64,000 nucleotides of DNA from NCBI GenBank assembly GCA_947683425.1, contig CANTUQ010000004.1, positions 11,570,001 through 11,634,000 on the forward strand, written 5' to 3'. The position numbers and the translations under genes are program-made. The notes under the pieces were generated by a model, which saw nothing but the letters and a program-made list of their open reading frames with translations, did not search any database and had not been told where the DNA came from. Shown piece after piece: positions 46,300 through 56,705 of this stretch. This DNA is from Excoecaria cochinchinensis (Eukaryota; Streptophyta; Magnoliopsida; Malpighiales; Euphorbiaceae). Position 1 is the first letter of the stretch. Every line of letters begins with the position of its first letter.

Positions 46300-46620
46300 T
46301 CATGGTGACAACCATTTTGGTTGTGACCGTGAGGTATGTACAAGATGCATTCTGTCGTGAGTTTGGACATGTCACGGTCGCAACCATTTTGGTTGTGACC
46401 ATGAGGTGTCCAGATTTTGCTTCTGTTCTGGGTTCTGGACATGTCACGGTGGCAACCATTTTGGTTGTGACCGTGAGGTGTCCAGACTTTTGCTTCTGTT
46501 TGGTTTCTTTGGTATGTCACGGTGGCAACTATTTTTTGTTGTGACCGTGAGGTACCCCAGACATGCATTCTGCCGAGAGTTTTGGTATGTCACGGTAGCA
46601 ACCAATCTGGTTGTGACCGT
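46300..46620. repeat. Palindrome array of the CGGTGGCAACCA type in B2 LTR
   Basis: Five units TCACGGTGGCAACCATTTTG / GTTGTGACCGTGAGG spaced about 70 bp. The wording is the same as in the Athila U3 array, although the LTRs are otherwise unrelated. Confidence 0.85.
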
Positions 46621-46894
46621 GGCCTACCCTATTTTTGCAATAAAATCCTATTTGTTCAGGGTGATTTAGGGGTGTTAAATTATTGATTTAAGCACACACA
46701 ATGACACTTAATAAGAGCTTTATACTAGTAAGATGGATGATGTTTATATGTACTGATTAACCAAAGTATGTGAATTCTTTGCTTGTTATAATTGAACTAT
46801 GGACATTAACTGTATAATTTAAGCCTGCGAATCAACTAAATGGATAGTTAGGCATGCTTAATAGAGTCTTTTAGCTGCAGCCTCAGTTCTTTTT

Positions 46895-47054
46895 GGACCC
46901 CGATCAGGTCCCTATCTAGTTCCTCTCGAACCTTTATGAATTTCGGATCTTATTTAAGGTCCCTCCGAAAATTATTTTAAATGTGATAAAATAATTGGTT
47001 TCTCGATTCATACCCATAAGGTACTGTCTGTATTCGATTCATACCCATAAGGTA
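46895..47054 (+). other. Hairpin ladder in B2 LTR
   Basis: GGACC/GGTCC (46895-46911), GTTC/GAAC with loop CTCTC (within 46918-46932), GGATCTT/AAGGTCC with a G:U pair (46945-46962), TACC/GGTA (47011-47023) and TACC/GGTA (47042-47054). Confidence 0.7.
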
Positions 47055-47334
47055 CTGTCTATATACTCGTTATCCACTACTGTCAGTCCGCAGGTGTTTT
47101 GTTTGCTTCGGTTTATGTCAATATGATTATTAGAATGTGATATCCGAATAAACATGATAAATATGAGGATCAGTTTATATGTATGTGGTTGTGGAAATAA
47201 GCTCCTAATTGTATGCCTTTATTCTGCAAGTATGGTTATATATCTGACATGATTATTCGTATATGTCATACCGTATGTGTTATGCCTTGACGACCATTGT
47301 GAATGGCCGTCCACTCTTTTGTTGTGTGTTTCCT

Positions 47335-47377
47335 CACTAAGCGTTTATCGCTTAACACAGTTTTTATCCGTGCAGGT
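47335..47377 (+). other. Conserved double hairpin in B2 LTR
   Basis: CACTAAGCGTTTATCGCTTA (stem 1 intact), then ACACAG..CCGTGC (stem 2 weakened). Confidence 0.65.
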
Positions 47378-47782
47378 GCGGAAGGCGTTTTGCTTTGGAA
47401 GAGTCACCGCCAGTCAAGCCAACACAAAAGGGTTTAGTGTTACGACTACTTTTGTATTAGATTGATGATTCTTTTTGTAATAGAGCTATCAATGTATCAG
47501 TAATTTTGTAAGCTTCCGCTCTGTATATTTTGGGCTATGTATTTATTTTGTAATATCAGTTTGATCAGAACATTATTGTAAGGGATGTTGTTATATTAAT
47601 GCATGATCAAGTTGATGTTTCTCAAAGTTTTAAATTTTCATATGTTTTTAATGTATGAATGTATGCTTTATATCGATCTATTTTGGTGTGACACCCTTGC
47701 TCCTACGGCATCTCGCTTCTACGGCATCTCACTCATATTAGGATGAGTTCGCCTACGTATGGGTAGGGGGTGTTACATTTTT

Positions 47783-47795
47783 TTGTATCAGAGTC
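47783..47795 (+). other. Decayed primer-binding site of B2
   Basis: TTGTATCAGAGTC in place of TGGTATCAGAGC, in the expected position after the LTR. Confidence 0.6.
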
Positions 47796-47894
47796 TGGTT
47801 TAGTATTTTTTGGGGGTTTTGTTGTCGTTGTTGTGTATAGATGCATATATGTCTAGGATTCTATTGGCTGATGCGGTTGTCTTGGTTTGTTTAG

Positions 47895-49137
47895 ATGGAT
47901 TCTGATTCAGTTTGAGGGTCTCTTGAGGGGTCAGCTGAAAGCGTGAATCCTCAAGCTGTTGATCCTTAAATTTCTGTGTCGGCTCAACCTAATAGGGTAC
48001 AACCTGAGGCTACAGCCATGCCCTTTAAAGCTATGCTTAAGCTATCCTAGGATATAGCTCGAGTCTCGGAGAGAGTGACTGCCCCTAAGGCCTCGACTGA
48101 GAGTTTGAGAAGAGCTAGTGCTGAAGATTTTTATGGAACGTGTTTGGATGAGTCGAAAGTTGCTGAGAAGTGGATTGACAAAGTAAAGCATGCATTGAGA
48201 GAAGTTTGATGTCCTCCTGATCAGAAAGTAGAATGTGCAGTGGCTTTACTGCAATGGTCTGCTTATGAATGGTGGGAATTGGTCTGTAGGCATCCTCAGT
48301 TGCCTGACCCGATTACTTGGGAATTTTTTGAAAGAGAGTTCACGAACAAGTATGTGACTCAGACATATAAGGATGCAAGACGGGTTCAGTTCTTGAGTTT
48401 GAAACAGAGGGCGATGTGTATGTATGAGTTTTAGAAGGAGTTAAATAGGTTGGCTAAGTATGCACCTGAAGGTATTTTGACGGAGCAGTTCAGGTATAGG
48501 CACTTTGAGACCGGGTTGAATGAGTCACTGCGGGCATTGTTGATTTATCTAATGAGCACTCTGGGAGTGGGGTACTATCATATTGTGCAAGCTACTGTTA
48601 GGGCTGAGAGGTCAGAATCAGTGCTGAGAGAGAGGGCTCAGAGGAGGAATCCTTCTCGTGGTGGTTCATCTTCTTCATCGTTGGGAAAGAGGTCAACGAA
48701 CCCGCAAAATGAATCATCTGCAGGCCCAGCTATGAGAGGTAGAAGACAGGGTTCAGCAGCGGTGTCTGGTTCTGGTAGAGGCGGTGCTGGTGGTAGGACA
48801 AAGTCGATGCCTGTGTGTTCTCATTGCAGTAAGCCTCATCGGGGTGAGTGTAGGTGGCTCACAGGTGGGTGTTTCAGATGTGGGAGCACTGAACACTTTT
48901 TGGCCAACTGTCCAAGGTTGAATGAGGATTTGGGTGCTCAGAGAGAGTCTAGTACAGTTGGTTCGAATGCCATGCAAGCTACCCATGGTAGAGGCAGAGG
49001 AAGAGGTCGAGGTGGTCGACCTAGAGAGGGAGTTGCATCCGAGTCAGTTGAGCATCCGCTACCTGTTCCAGCCAAAGCTTATGCTATGAGAGCTAGAGAT
49101 GAGCAGGATAACCTTGATGTTATAGCCGGTAAGTTTC
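47895..49137 (+). pseudogene. Tekay gag of B2
   Basis: ATG at 47895, aligned with the B1 start. The capsid core is readable throughout (AEDFYGTCLDESKVAEKW, VALLQWSAYEWWELVCRHP, TWEFFEREFTNKYVTQTY, NRLAKYAPEGILTEQFR). Zinc-binding CSHCSKPHRGEC and CFRCGSTEHFLANC are intact, followed by RGRGRGRGGRPRE. In-frame stops lie in the N-terminal third (including TGA at 48208 where B1 has CGG, and TAG at 48432), but no frameshift is needed. From 48450 a 333-codon open stretch carries the nucleocapsid and protease. Confidence 0.85.
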
Positions 49138-51037
49138 TACTCCACGACATTGAATGGTATGATCTAATTGACCCTAGTTCCACACACTCATATTTGTGCA
49201 TAGATAAGTTATTTGATAAGTTGCATGAAATAGATCAGTTAGATTATGAGATATGTGTGACCAGTCCCTTAGGGCATAGTGTCAATGTGAGTAGAATGTA
49301 TAGGAATTATCCCCTGTTGGTTGAGGGAGTTGAGTTTCCAGCAGATTTGATTGAGTTGCCTTTAAAAGAATTTGATTTGATTCTGGGTATGGACTGGTTA
49401 GGTAAGCATCGAGCTGTGTTTGATTGTCATAGGAAGACAGTTGTGCTTTAAGATAGAGATCGGTCTTTTGTTATTGTTAAAGGTTTGGGTGCTAGTTCTT
49501 TGAGCAATGTTATATCCTCAATGTAAGCTAAGAGGTTTATTAGAAAGGGTTGTGAGGCTTTTCTAGCTATTGTGTTGGATTCTAAGTGGGATCAAGTTAG
49601 GATTGAGGACATTCCGGTTGTCCGAGAGTTTACGGATGTGTTTCCGAGTGAGTTGCCTGGTTTGCCTCCGGAGAGAGAAGTGGAGTTGTCCATAGAGATA
49701 GTGCCGGGTACTTTGCCTATTTCGAAAGCACCTTATTGGATAGCTCCTGTAGAGTTGAGAGAACTCAAAACTCAGCTACAAGAGCTATTGGATAAGGGGT
49801 TTATCAGACCCAGCATATCTCCATAGGGCGCTCCGATTTTGTTTATTAAGAAGAAGGATGGTTCTATGAGGATGTGTATCAACTATAGGCAGATCAATAA
49901 GGTTATAGTGAAGAATAAGTATCCTTTGCCTAGAATTGAGGATTTGTTCGATCAGCTCCGAGTTGCGAGAGTCTTCTCGAAGATTGATCTTCGGTCGAGT
50001 TATTATCAGCTGCGAGTTCAGGATGCGGATGTGGTTAAGACTGCATTTCGGACTTGGTATGGCCACTATGAGTTTTTAGTGATGCCGTTTGGTTTGACCA
50101 ATGCACTGGCAGCTTTCATGGATTTGATGAACCGAGTGTTTAGGCCATATCTAGATCGATTTGTAGTAGTGTTCATAGATGATATCTTGGTTTACTCCAA
50201 GGACGAGAGTGAGCATGAGGAGCATCTCCGGATGGTTTTGCAAGTTTTAAGAGAGCATCGGTTGTTTGCCAAGCTTAGTAAGTGTGATTTTTGGCTTCGG
50301 GACGTGTCATTCTTAGGTCACATTATTTTGGCTAAGGGTATTCAAGTGGATCCGTCTAAGATTGAGGCGATTGTTGATTGGAAAGCGCCTAGAAATGTCC
50401 CACAAGTGAGGAGTTTTCTTTGTTTAGCGGGTTACTACCATAGGTTTGTTAAGGGTTTCTCAATAATAGCTGCTCCGATGACGTAATTGTTAAGGAAAGG
50501 AGTCAGATTTGAGTGGTCGGATAAGTGCCAGCTTTGCTTTGTGAAGTTGAAGAGTTTGTTAGTTGAAGCTCCTATACTTACTCAACCCATCTTGGGTAAG
50601 GAGTTTGTAATGTATAGTGGCGCTTCGGGTGTCGTTCTTGGTTGCGTTTTGATGCAAGAGGGTAAGGTTGTGGCTTATGCTTCCTGTCAGTTGAAGCCAC
50701 ATGAGAGGAACTATCCGACACATGATTTAGAGTTGGCGGCTGTGATCTTTGCTTTGAATATTTGGCGGCATTATCTCTATGGAGAGAGGTGTAGGATCTT
50801 TACGGACCATAAGAGCTTAAAGTATCTGCTCCCGCAGAAGTAGTTGAACATGAGGCAGTGCCGTTGGCTAGAGTTGTTCAAGGACTACGACTGCATATTG
50901 GATTACCACCCGAGTAAGGCCAATGTAGTCGCGGATGCTTTGAGTCGGAAGTCAGTTTCTGCTCTGTTCCTAAGGCATTTTAGATGGATATTTTATTCTG
51001 ATGGGGCTTTGGTTTCCCAGTTAAGATTGAGACCTAC
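49138..51037 (+). pseudogene. Tekay protease, RT and RNase H of B2, ending at T3
   Basis: Same frame as gag. The protease has LIDPSSTHSYLC (DPGS in B1; the Gly is Ser here) and LILGMDWLGKH. RT: PIGRP-equivalent LPISKAPYWIAPVELREL, MCINYRQINKVIVKNKYP, FSKIDLRSSYYQL, MPFGLTNALAAFMDLMNR and the FIDDILVYSK active site (about 50185), LGHIILAKGIQVDPSKI and VRSFLCLAGYYHRF. RNase H: KEFVMYSGASGVVLGCVL (an expected Asp in D-A-S reads S-G), YPTHDLELAAVIFALNIWRH, FTDHKSLKYL and NVVADALSRKS. Five stops interrupt it (for example TAG at 49824 for Trp, TAA at 50484, TAG at 50841). The reading ends at LRLRPT, where integrase would start, at the T3 insertion point. Confidence 0.85.
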
Positions 51038-51275
51038 TGTAGATAGCGGGTCCTGAGGCAGCCCAGATCAGAGTTACGCAATGATGATAAGATGCCTTAT
51101 CACAGGCAAAAAAGTTGAAAGTGGTGATTTCCTGTTTAAATTTGCATTTTAGAGTGAAAAAGTAAAAAAAAAAAAAAAAAAAAAATTATTTTTAAAATTA
51201 GTTTTGAAAAATGGGGTCTTGAAATTAAAATATTTTTAGTTAAATTAGAAAATTAAAAAAAAAAAAATCTGCCTG

Positions 51276-51397
51276 AAAAGTACGACTGTGCTTTGCGCTG
51301 CACTGCGTGTAGCACGCGCGAAAGCACTACTGTGCTTCTTTGAAAGCACGGCTGTGCTTTGCGTGCAGCGTGCACAGCCACGCCAAATTGACCTTTT
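51276..51397. repeat. GC-rich dyad block in T3 5' LTR
   Basis: AAGCACGGCTGTGCTTTGCG, AAAGCACTACTGTGCTTC and GTACGACTGTGCTTTGCGC units: three dyads AGCAC..GTGCT. The 3' LTR has a shortened block (63494-63537). Confidence 0.75.
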
Positions 51398-51554
51398 TTC
51401 GCCCCAAAACTGATTTTTTTCGATTTTTTCCACAAAATTCGATTTTTTATCACCTTTTTTAAGGGATTTTAAGGTTTTTTTTTCAATTTTTAAAATTTGA
51501 AATTGTTAATATCTGATTTTATTAAGTTTTATCCCTTTAATTAATATTATTTTC

Positions 51555-51566
51555 CTATATAAAAAG
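51555..51566 (+). promoter_or_regulatory. TATA box of T3 5' LTR
   Basis: CTATATAAAAAG. The identical sequence lies at 63715-63726 in the 3' LTR. A CT-rich leader (TTCTCTTCATC repeats) follows. Confidence 0.7.
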
Positions 51567-52544
51567 AATAAGATGGAAACCTAAAGAGGGGGGATTTTTT
51601 GGCTAGGGTTTTTTCTCTTCATCTTTTATTTCTCTTCATCTTTTCTTCTTCTTCCTGTAAAACTCTCTAAAAAAAAATTCCAGATTTTCCCCAAGCAAGA
51701 AATCAAAAAGAAAAAGCTCATTTTTCATTCTTTTTCCAACACAATTTATTCTAAACATATTTTAGATGGAATTTTGTTGATGGAAAATTGATTTTTGAGA
51801 CAAATAAAGTGATTATTTGTTCTTTAAAGATTCAATTTTCATTCTTTTGTCTTTCGATATTATTTTTACTTGAGTTTCTTCAATGATTTTTATTTGAAAC
51901 ACTTTTTTGATGAAAAATTAATTTTGAGACAAACAAAACAATTGTTTGATATCAAAATCTATTTTTTTCATTTGATTTTCTAAAAATATGATTTTTTTTA
52001 TATGTTTTGTTTCTTGAGACAAACAAAAGAATTGTTTGTTTTTGAGATTATTTTCATTTTAATCAATAAAAAATCATTCTTTAGGAAAAAAAATTAATTC
52101 TTTGTTCTAAAAGAATTTTGATCATTTTTCAATCTTTGTTGGAATAAAATTCCAACACTTTTATTATTCAATTCTAATATTGCAAATCATCAAACAAAGG
52201 AAATCAAATCATTTTTTACCTTCATCGAATCCGAAAATCTGAGGGTAAACATTCTGGGCTTATTCTTTCTTTTTTTATTTTTTATTCATGTATATTTTTA
52301 TTAACTTCATTTATTTATTGATTTTATTTATTTCAGATTTGTTTTATTCAACTTGTTTATATATGATTTTATTCTTATTCGTGTATATTATTATTATTTT
52401 TATTATTTTCATTTATTTATTCATTTATTCTATTGCTTTTATTTTTGTTTTAATTTAATATGTTAATATATTATTTTGTTCATATAAATATTGACTTTCT
52501 TATCATTTCTAACATAAAAATATTGTTTTCTTCTAATTCCTAAC

Positions 52545-52715
52545 ATGTAATTAATTTATTTCACTTTAATTCATCATTATTTTAACATGTAATTAAATTA
52601 ATCCATTCATCATTATTTTTAACATGTAATTAAATTAATTCATTCATCATTATTTTTAACATGTAATTAAATTAATCCATTCATCATTATTTTTAAAATG
52701 TAATTAAATTAATTC
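52545..52715. repeat. Short tandem repeat in T3 LTR
   Basis: Four copies of a unit near 43 bp: TTTTTAACATGTAATTAAAT followed by TAATCCATTCATCATTA. Confidence 0.8.
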
Positions 52716-54000
52716 ATTTTGATTGATTTTTTTGCCATGTAAATGGTTTATATCATTTGTGAACATATTTAATTAATCATGTCATTTATTTAATCATTTT
52801 TTATTCTTTTCCATTATCATTATCATATATTTAATATTTTATTCACTTATTTATTTTCATTATTATCATGTTCATATTTTTACATATTAATTAATTAACA
52901 TGTTGTATTTTATTCCAATTACATCTTTTAATCCGTTTGTTGTTCATAACACATTTTTCTCATTTTTTTTAAATTGTAAACATGTTAATTCATTTGTTAT
53001 TTTGATATCATTTCGTTTTATCTCATTTTATTTTATATTTAATTGATTTTAATTGATTCAATTACTAACATTATTCTATTTGTGTTTTATTTTCATTTCA
53101 CATCTTATTTTCCTTCTTGGGCATTTTTGCGAGCACACTGGAAGATTCAGAAGGCTCATTTGGGATCAAGTATTTATTTATTTCATTTACAATGTTTTAT
53201 TTATTTGGCTTTTCCATTTATTTTGCCATGTAATTTTCTTAGAAAATTATTTATTTAGGCCCGCTAGAAGGAAAGTCACTAAACCATTTTTTATTAATTA
53301 ATTTGGAATCTTTCCAAATAAAAATGGGACCAATGTCTCAATTTTCTCTATCCAAAATAAAATCATCACATCAAAATTGTTTTGTAATAAATATGCATGT
53401 GAGGACCAATGTCCTCATCATTAATGAATATCCCGTTTTATGCATGTTTTGTATTTTATTTAGAATGGGGGTTGTATTCCGCCCCTAGTTTTGTTGTAAT
53501 TTATTTTGAGGATGTTTATTTTAATAATGCTTTATTTATCATTTTTGACGTGAATCATTGTGCCTTAATTAAATGCATCGTGTGGAAAGTTGATGAAACA
53601 ATAAATTCAAAACTGAATTATAAACTTAACCAAGGTATGAATAAATGGGAAGTCTCAAACTCACTTTGGTCTTTGGGGCTCAATGAGGCGAGAGGTCTAG
53701 GACTTCTAAGACACCTCTTAAGTCTTACCAAAAGACTTAAATTTACAATCCTAGGCTCCAGGGGTTAGAGGATGAGGCCTCCAAGATCTCTCTGGCTAGC
53801 TCAAGATGGATATGTATGCGCCGTCTTAGGCTCGCTGAGGCTAGATGACCCTTCCTAATGTTCTATTGGGTGGCGACTCCAAGAAACCTCATTGTTGCCC
53901 AAAATAGACGCACTTGTAAATACCTTACAAGCTTTATGAACCTCTCCTGATCGCCCTAAAGTGGGCCCTCGGGAGGCCATGAGGTTCGGCGCGTGTCACA

Positions 54001-54019
54001 GTGGCGACTACACTAGGGA
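54001..54019 (+). other. Primer-binding site of T3
   Basis: GTGGCGACTACACTAGGGA, immediately after the LTR. A Tat-type site slightly decayed relative to Tat A (GTGCCGACTCTGCTGGGG). Confidence 0.7.
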
Positions 54020-54995
54020 CATACTCGAGACTTCGATTCGAAAGTACCTTGATTAAAAATTATAATTGAGTTTTGGTTTAAAAATTTCACCTTCTTTCAA
54101 AGCTGCATTGCATCGCATTAGAGCTTTAGATTTATGCTATTTTGGTCCCTTTTTTAGCCCCGGTGTGTACTCGAAGCGCGACCCTACGTTCGCTCAATGT
54201 AGGGAAGTGCTAAGGATAATCACCAGCCCAAGCCTCGTACCATCATGGTATATTAAATTGTGACCCAATCGGTCGTTACGCTCGTGATGAGCTAGACCCG
54301 TTGGCAGGGACCATGCTTGGGTAGCCCTAAAGCAACACCACCTTTGACCAAAGCTCATGTAATGGCAATAGATACTTCCCCTAGGTGGTATAAACCGTAA
54401 TGTCTTGCTTGCTATATGGATCATTTTGTATTGGACAAACCCAAATAATCTGATTGGTCACCTAATCAAAGGCTGTCATGCCCCGATAGGCCCATGTCAA
54501 CTTATTCGGGCTGCCTAAATACATGATGGTCAAAACCCATGCGTATGCACATTCGCTAAGAGAGGTTATGCTGCCGGTTATTCACCGTGCACCATGCGGG
54601 TCCATCGGGTTCCCTGTTAACCTATGGATCAAGCCCACCTAGGACAGAGACCGCATGACCTCGTGTGTGGGGGCAATAAGGTTGGAAGGATCGATCTGCT
54701 TGTATATGGTTGTGGATGATGCATTGCATATTCATGTCAGTCATGCATAAATAAATTTATGTATTTCTCTTACATGTATACATCCTTTTCTTTGCATATA
54801 ATTATTACATGTACATATTATCCTGTATATAGTTTTTCAAATACTTCATATGTATCATTGTAATCTCTTTTAGTCAATATATACCATTTGTTGCACAACA
54901 TGATCATGCATTGCATATTATTCATACATCATTCTAACTCCTCGATTTTCAGCCATTATAGACCATTTGCTTGGGTGGTTAGGGGATCCCAATAG
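54020..54995 (+). other. Untranslated leader of T3
   Basis: There is no sound reading frame. It is colinear with the Tat A leader (7812-6990 on the minus strand), including GGGAAGTGCTAAGGATAATC, CACCTAGG and GGTTGTGGATGATGCAT blocks. Confidence 0.7.
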
Positions 54996-56018
54996 TTGTC
55001 TAAGGAGCGATCAGAGTTCACGTGGGCTGATAAAGTTTTAGCGCTCTCACCAGAGCATCTAAAGGCATTAGAAATGGCTGGCCCTTCACAACAGAATGAA
55101 GAGACTCATGCCCTAATTGCCCAGGAGTCGGATAGAAGGTTCAAGGAGCTTGAAACAAAGATGCTGGCCATGGTAAAAGAAAGGATGGATGCCATGGCAC
55201 TTGTTCTGCAAGCTCAGCTTATGGCAACAACTCTCAACCAAGGAAAGCCGGCCACAATCGAGAAGGCTCATATAGTGATAGCTCCAGTACCTCCTTTTCC
55301 TTCTGAGACTAGAGGTAAGAGATCACTTGATTCCCCGGTTAAGCAAGGACGAAATAGGAGGCCTACTTTAGAATATTGCATTATGTTCGAGGAGGATGAA
55401 GAGCCTGCAATCATGCGTACTCCAAAAGATGAAAGCTCAGGAGGCCTTGACAATAGTAAGGCTGCAGAAATTCTAGCCACTAGAATAACTCAGCCCCACC
55501 TCACTATCTCGGGTAGGCCATTATCTTTGTATTTCAGCCGTCTCGTCAAGAAAGGGAAGTTACAACCCATACCATCTAGGCCTACCCTAAGTCAAGGAAA
55601 GCCTAGGCACAGAATGAACTGGTATCTTGTATATCAGCAGTACACAGGGCATAGGATAGACTATTGTCGCCCTCTGAGAGATCGCATTCAAGAACTGATG
55701 CCAGGCCCAGAAAAGGAAGAGATTATAGAAGCACCAACCACGGAAGTAAAGCAAAGGCATTTTTCTAATTTGGGCAGATCTTTGTCCTGGGTCCTCAAGA
55801 GGTTGATGAAGGAGGGGATATTACAGCCATTGCCAGGTAGGCCTGCCAGAAGCTAGGGACAGCCCGATCATAAAGGGGATGAGTATTGCGCCTTCCACCA
55901 GCACACCGGGCATGCCACAGACAATTACAAGACCTTGAGACGTGCTATTCAAGATTTGATTGAATCCCACAAGATCTCCGACCCAGAAACACGGGAGGGA
56001 AAGAATAAGATAGACTAA
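54996..56018 (+). pseudogene. Tat gag fragment with duplicated C-terminal module
   Basis: An open frame from 54996 with no ATG at its start (it opens TTG TCT AAG), so the true start is lost or upstream. It has a coiled stretch ETHALIAQESDRRFKELETK, then two related modules. Module 1 (about residues 165-245): ITQPHLTISGRPLSLYFSRL, KKGKLQPIPSRP and YLVYQQYTGHRIDYC. Module 2: FSNLGRSLSWVLKRLMKEG, LQPLPGRP, a TAG at 55854, then YCAFHQHTGHATDNY and AIQDLIE. The C-x-x-H...G-H-x-x-x-x-C zinc-binding pattern is incomplete in both (first Cys missing in 1, last Cys is Tyr in 2). The frame ends with TAA at 56016. It encodes part of the particle protein. No capsid core of the Tekay kind is recognisable. 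Confidence 0.7.
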
Positions 56019-56370
56019 GGGCCTAAGTGGAAAGGCAGGACGGGCCATAAAGTTGATTATGGACCGTCGGCAACAACATTTGCATCGGCGGAGAGAGGAA
56101 GATGATAGTTTAGACTTTCCTTCTTAGTTCTGAACTTTTGTTTAATAATGATTAATGACATTTTTTAGTTTTATTAATAAATCGAATAATTTCCTTCACT
56201 TGTGTGATGTTATTTTCAATGATTTCATTATGCATGGTCGTAATCCATTTATATTTGACATTAACTCAACTGATGCTACTCTATTTATTCTTGGAACCTT
56301 GAAAATCTTGATGGCATCTAACATAACACTTGAAGAGTGAGAAAATTTGAGAGAATTAAAATAAAATATA
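56019..56370 (+). pseudogene. T3 gag-RT linker, no recognisable protease
   Basis: A short frame (about 56155-56340) reads INKSNNFLHLCDVIFNDFIM, HGRNPFIFDIN and ILMASNITLEE. It is homologous to Tat A at 640-860 (minus), so the segment was shared by the family. The latter part corresponds to the Tat linker before RT. No D-S/T-G protease box can be seen in either copy. Confidence 0.55.
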
Positions 56371-56705
56371 AAAAAAGTCTTTGCCTGGACCTATGAAGAT
56401 ATGCCAGGAATTGATCGAGAAGTCGCAAAGCACGCTATTCCTACATATGTAGATCATAAACCTGTTAAATAGAAACTGAGAAGGCTTAGGCCGGAATGGG
56501 CAGATAACCAGCAAATAGTTGAGGTGCAGTATCCAACTTGGTTGGCCAATGTTGTCCCCAAACCAAAAAGAATGGCAAGGTAAGGGTATGCGTATATTAT
56601 CAGGACTTAACTAAGGCTTGTCCAAAAGATGACTTTCCATTGCCCCATATAGATGTGTTGATAGACAGCGCCGCTGCTTGCGAGATGAATAGCTATAGAA
56701 GATTG
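56371..56705 (+). pseudogene. Tat reverse transcriptase N-terminus, core deleted
   Basis: It reads VFAWTYEDMPGIDREVAKHA, LRRLRPEWADNQQIVEVQYP, a one-base shift near 56578, then VPKPKKNGKVRVCVYYQDLT and KACPKDDFPLPHIDVLIDSA up to ACEM. The usual V-D-Y-R-D reads V-Y-Y-Q-D. At about 56690 the sequence leaves RT before motif A and resumes within RNase H, so the catalytic Asp residues and YxDD box are absent. No RT activity is possible. Confidence 0.8.

Larger units (their letters stand above)
45203..47777 (+). repeat. 5' LTR of B2
   Basis: TGTCACACCCC to GGGGGTGTTACA, 2575 bp. It has the same order as B1 with a different palindrome array (46300-46620), ladder 46895-47054 and double hairpin 47335-47377. 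Confidence 0.9.
45203..51037 (+). mobile_element. Tekay element B2, cut by Tat T3
   Basis: 5' LTR 45203-47777, decayed primer site, and a single-frame gag-pol from 47895, interrupted at 51037 just past RNase H by T3. The rest lies beyond the window. It is older than B1 of the same family: about ten stops in the frame, although no frameshift is needed to read it. Confidence 0.88.
51038..54000 (+). repeat. 5' LTR of T3
   Basis: TGTAGATAGCGGG to GCGCGTGTCACA, 2963 bp. U3 has poly-A runs (about 51165-51184), a GC dyad block (51276-51397) and TATA (51555). The middle, 52260-53060, is AT-rich with tandem ATTAAATTAATCCATTCATC units (about 52545-52715). The end has the GGGCAACA-type blocks also seen in Tat A. 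Confidence 0.9.
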
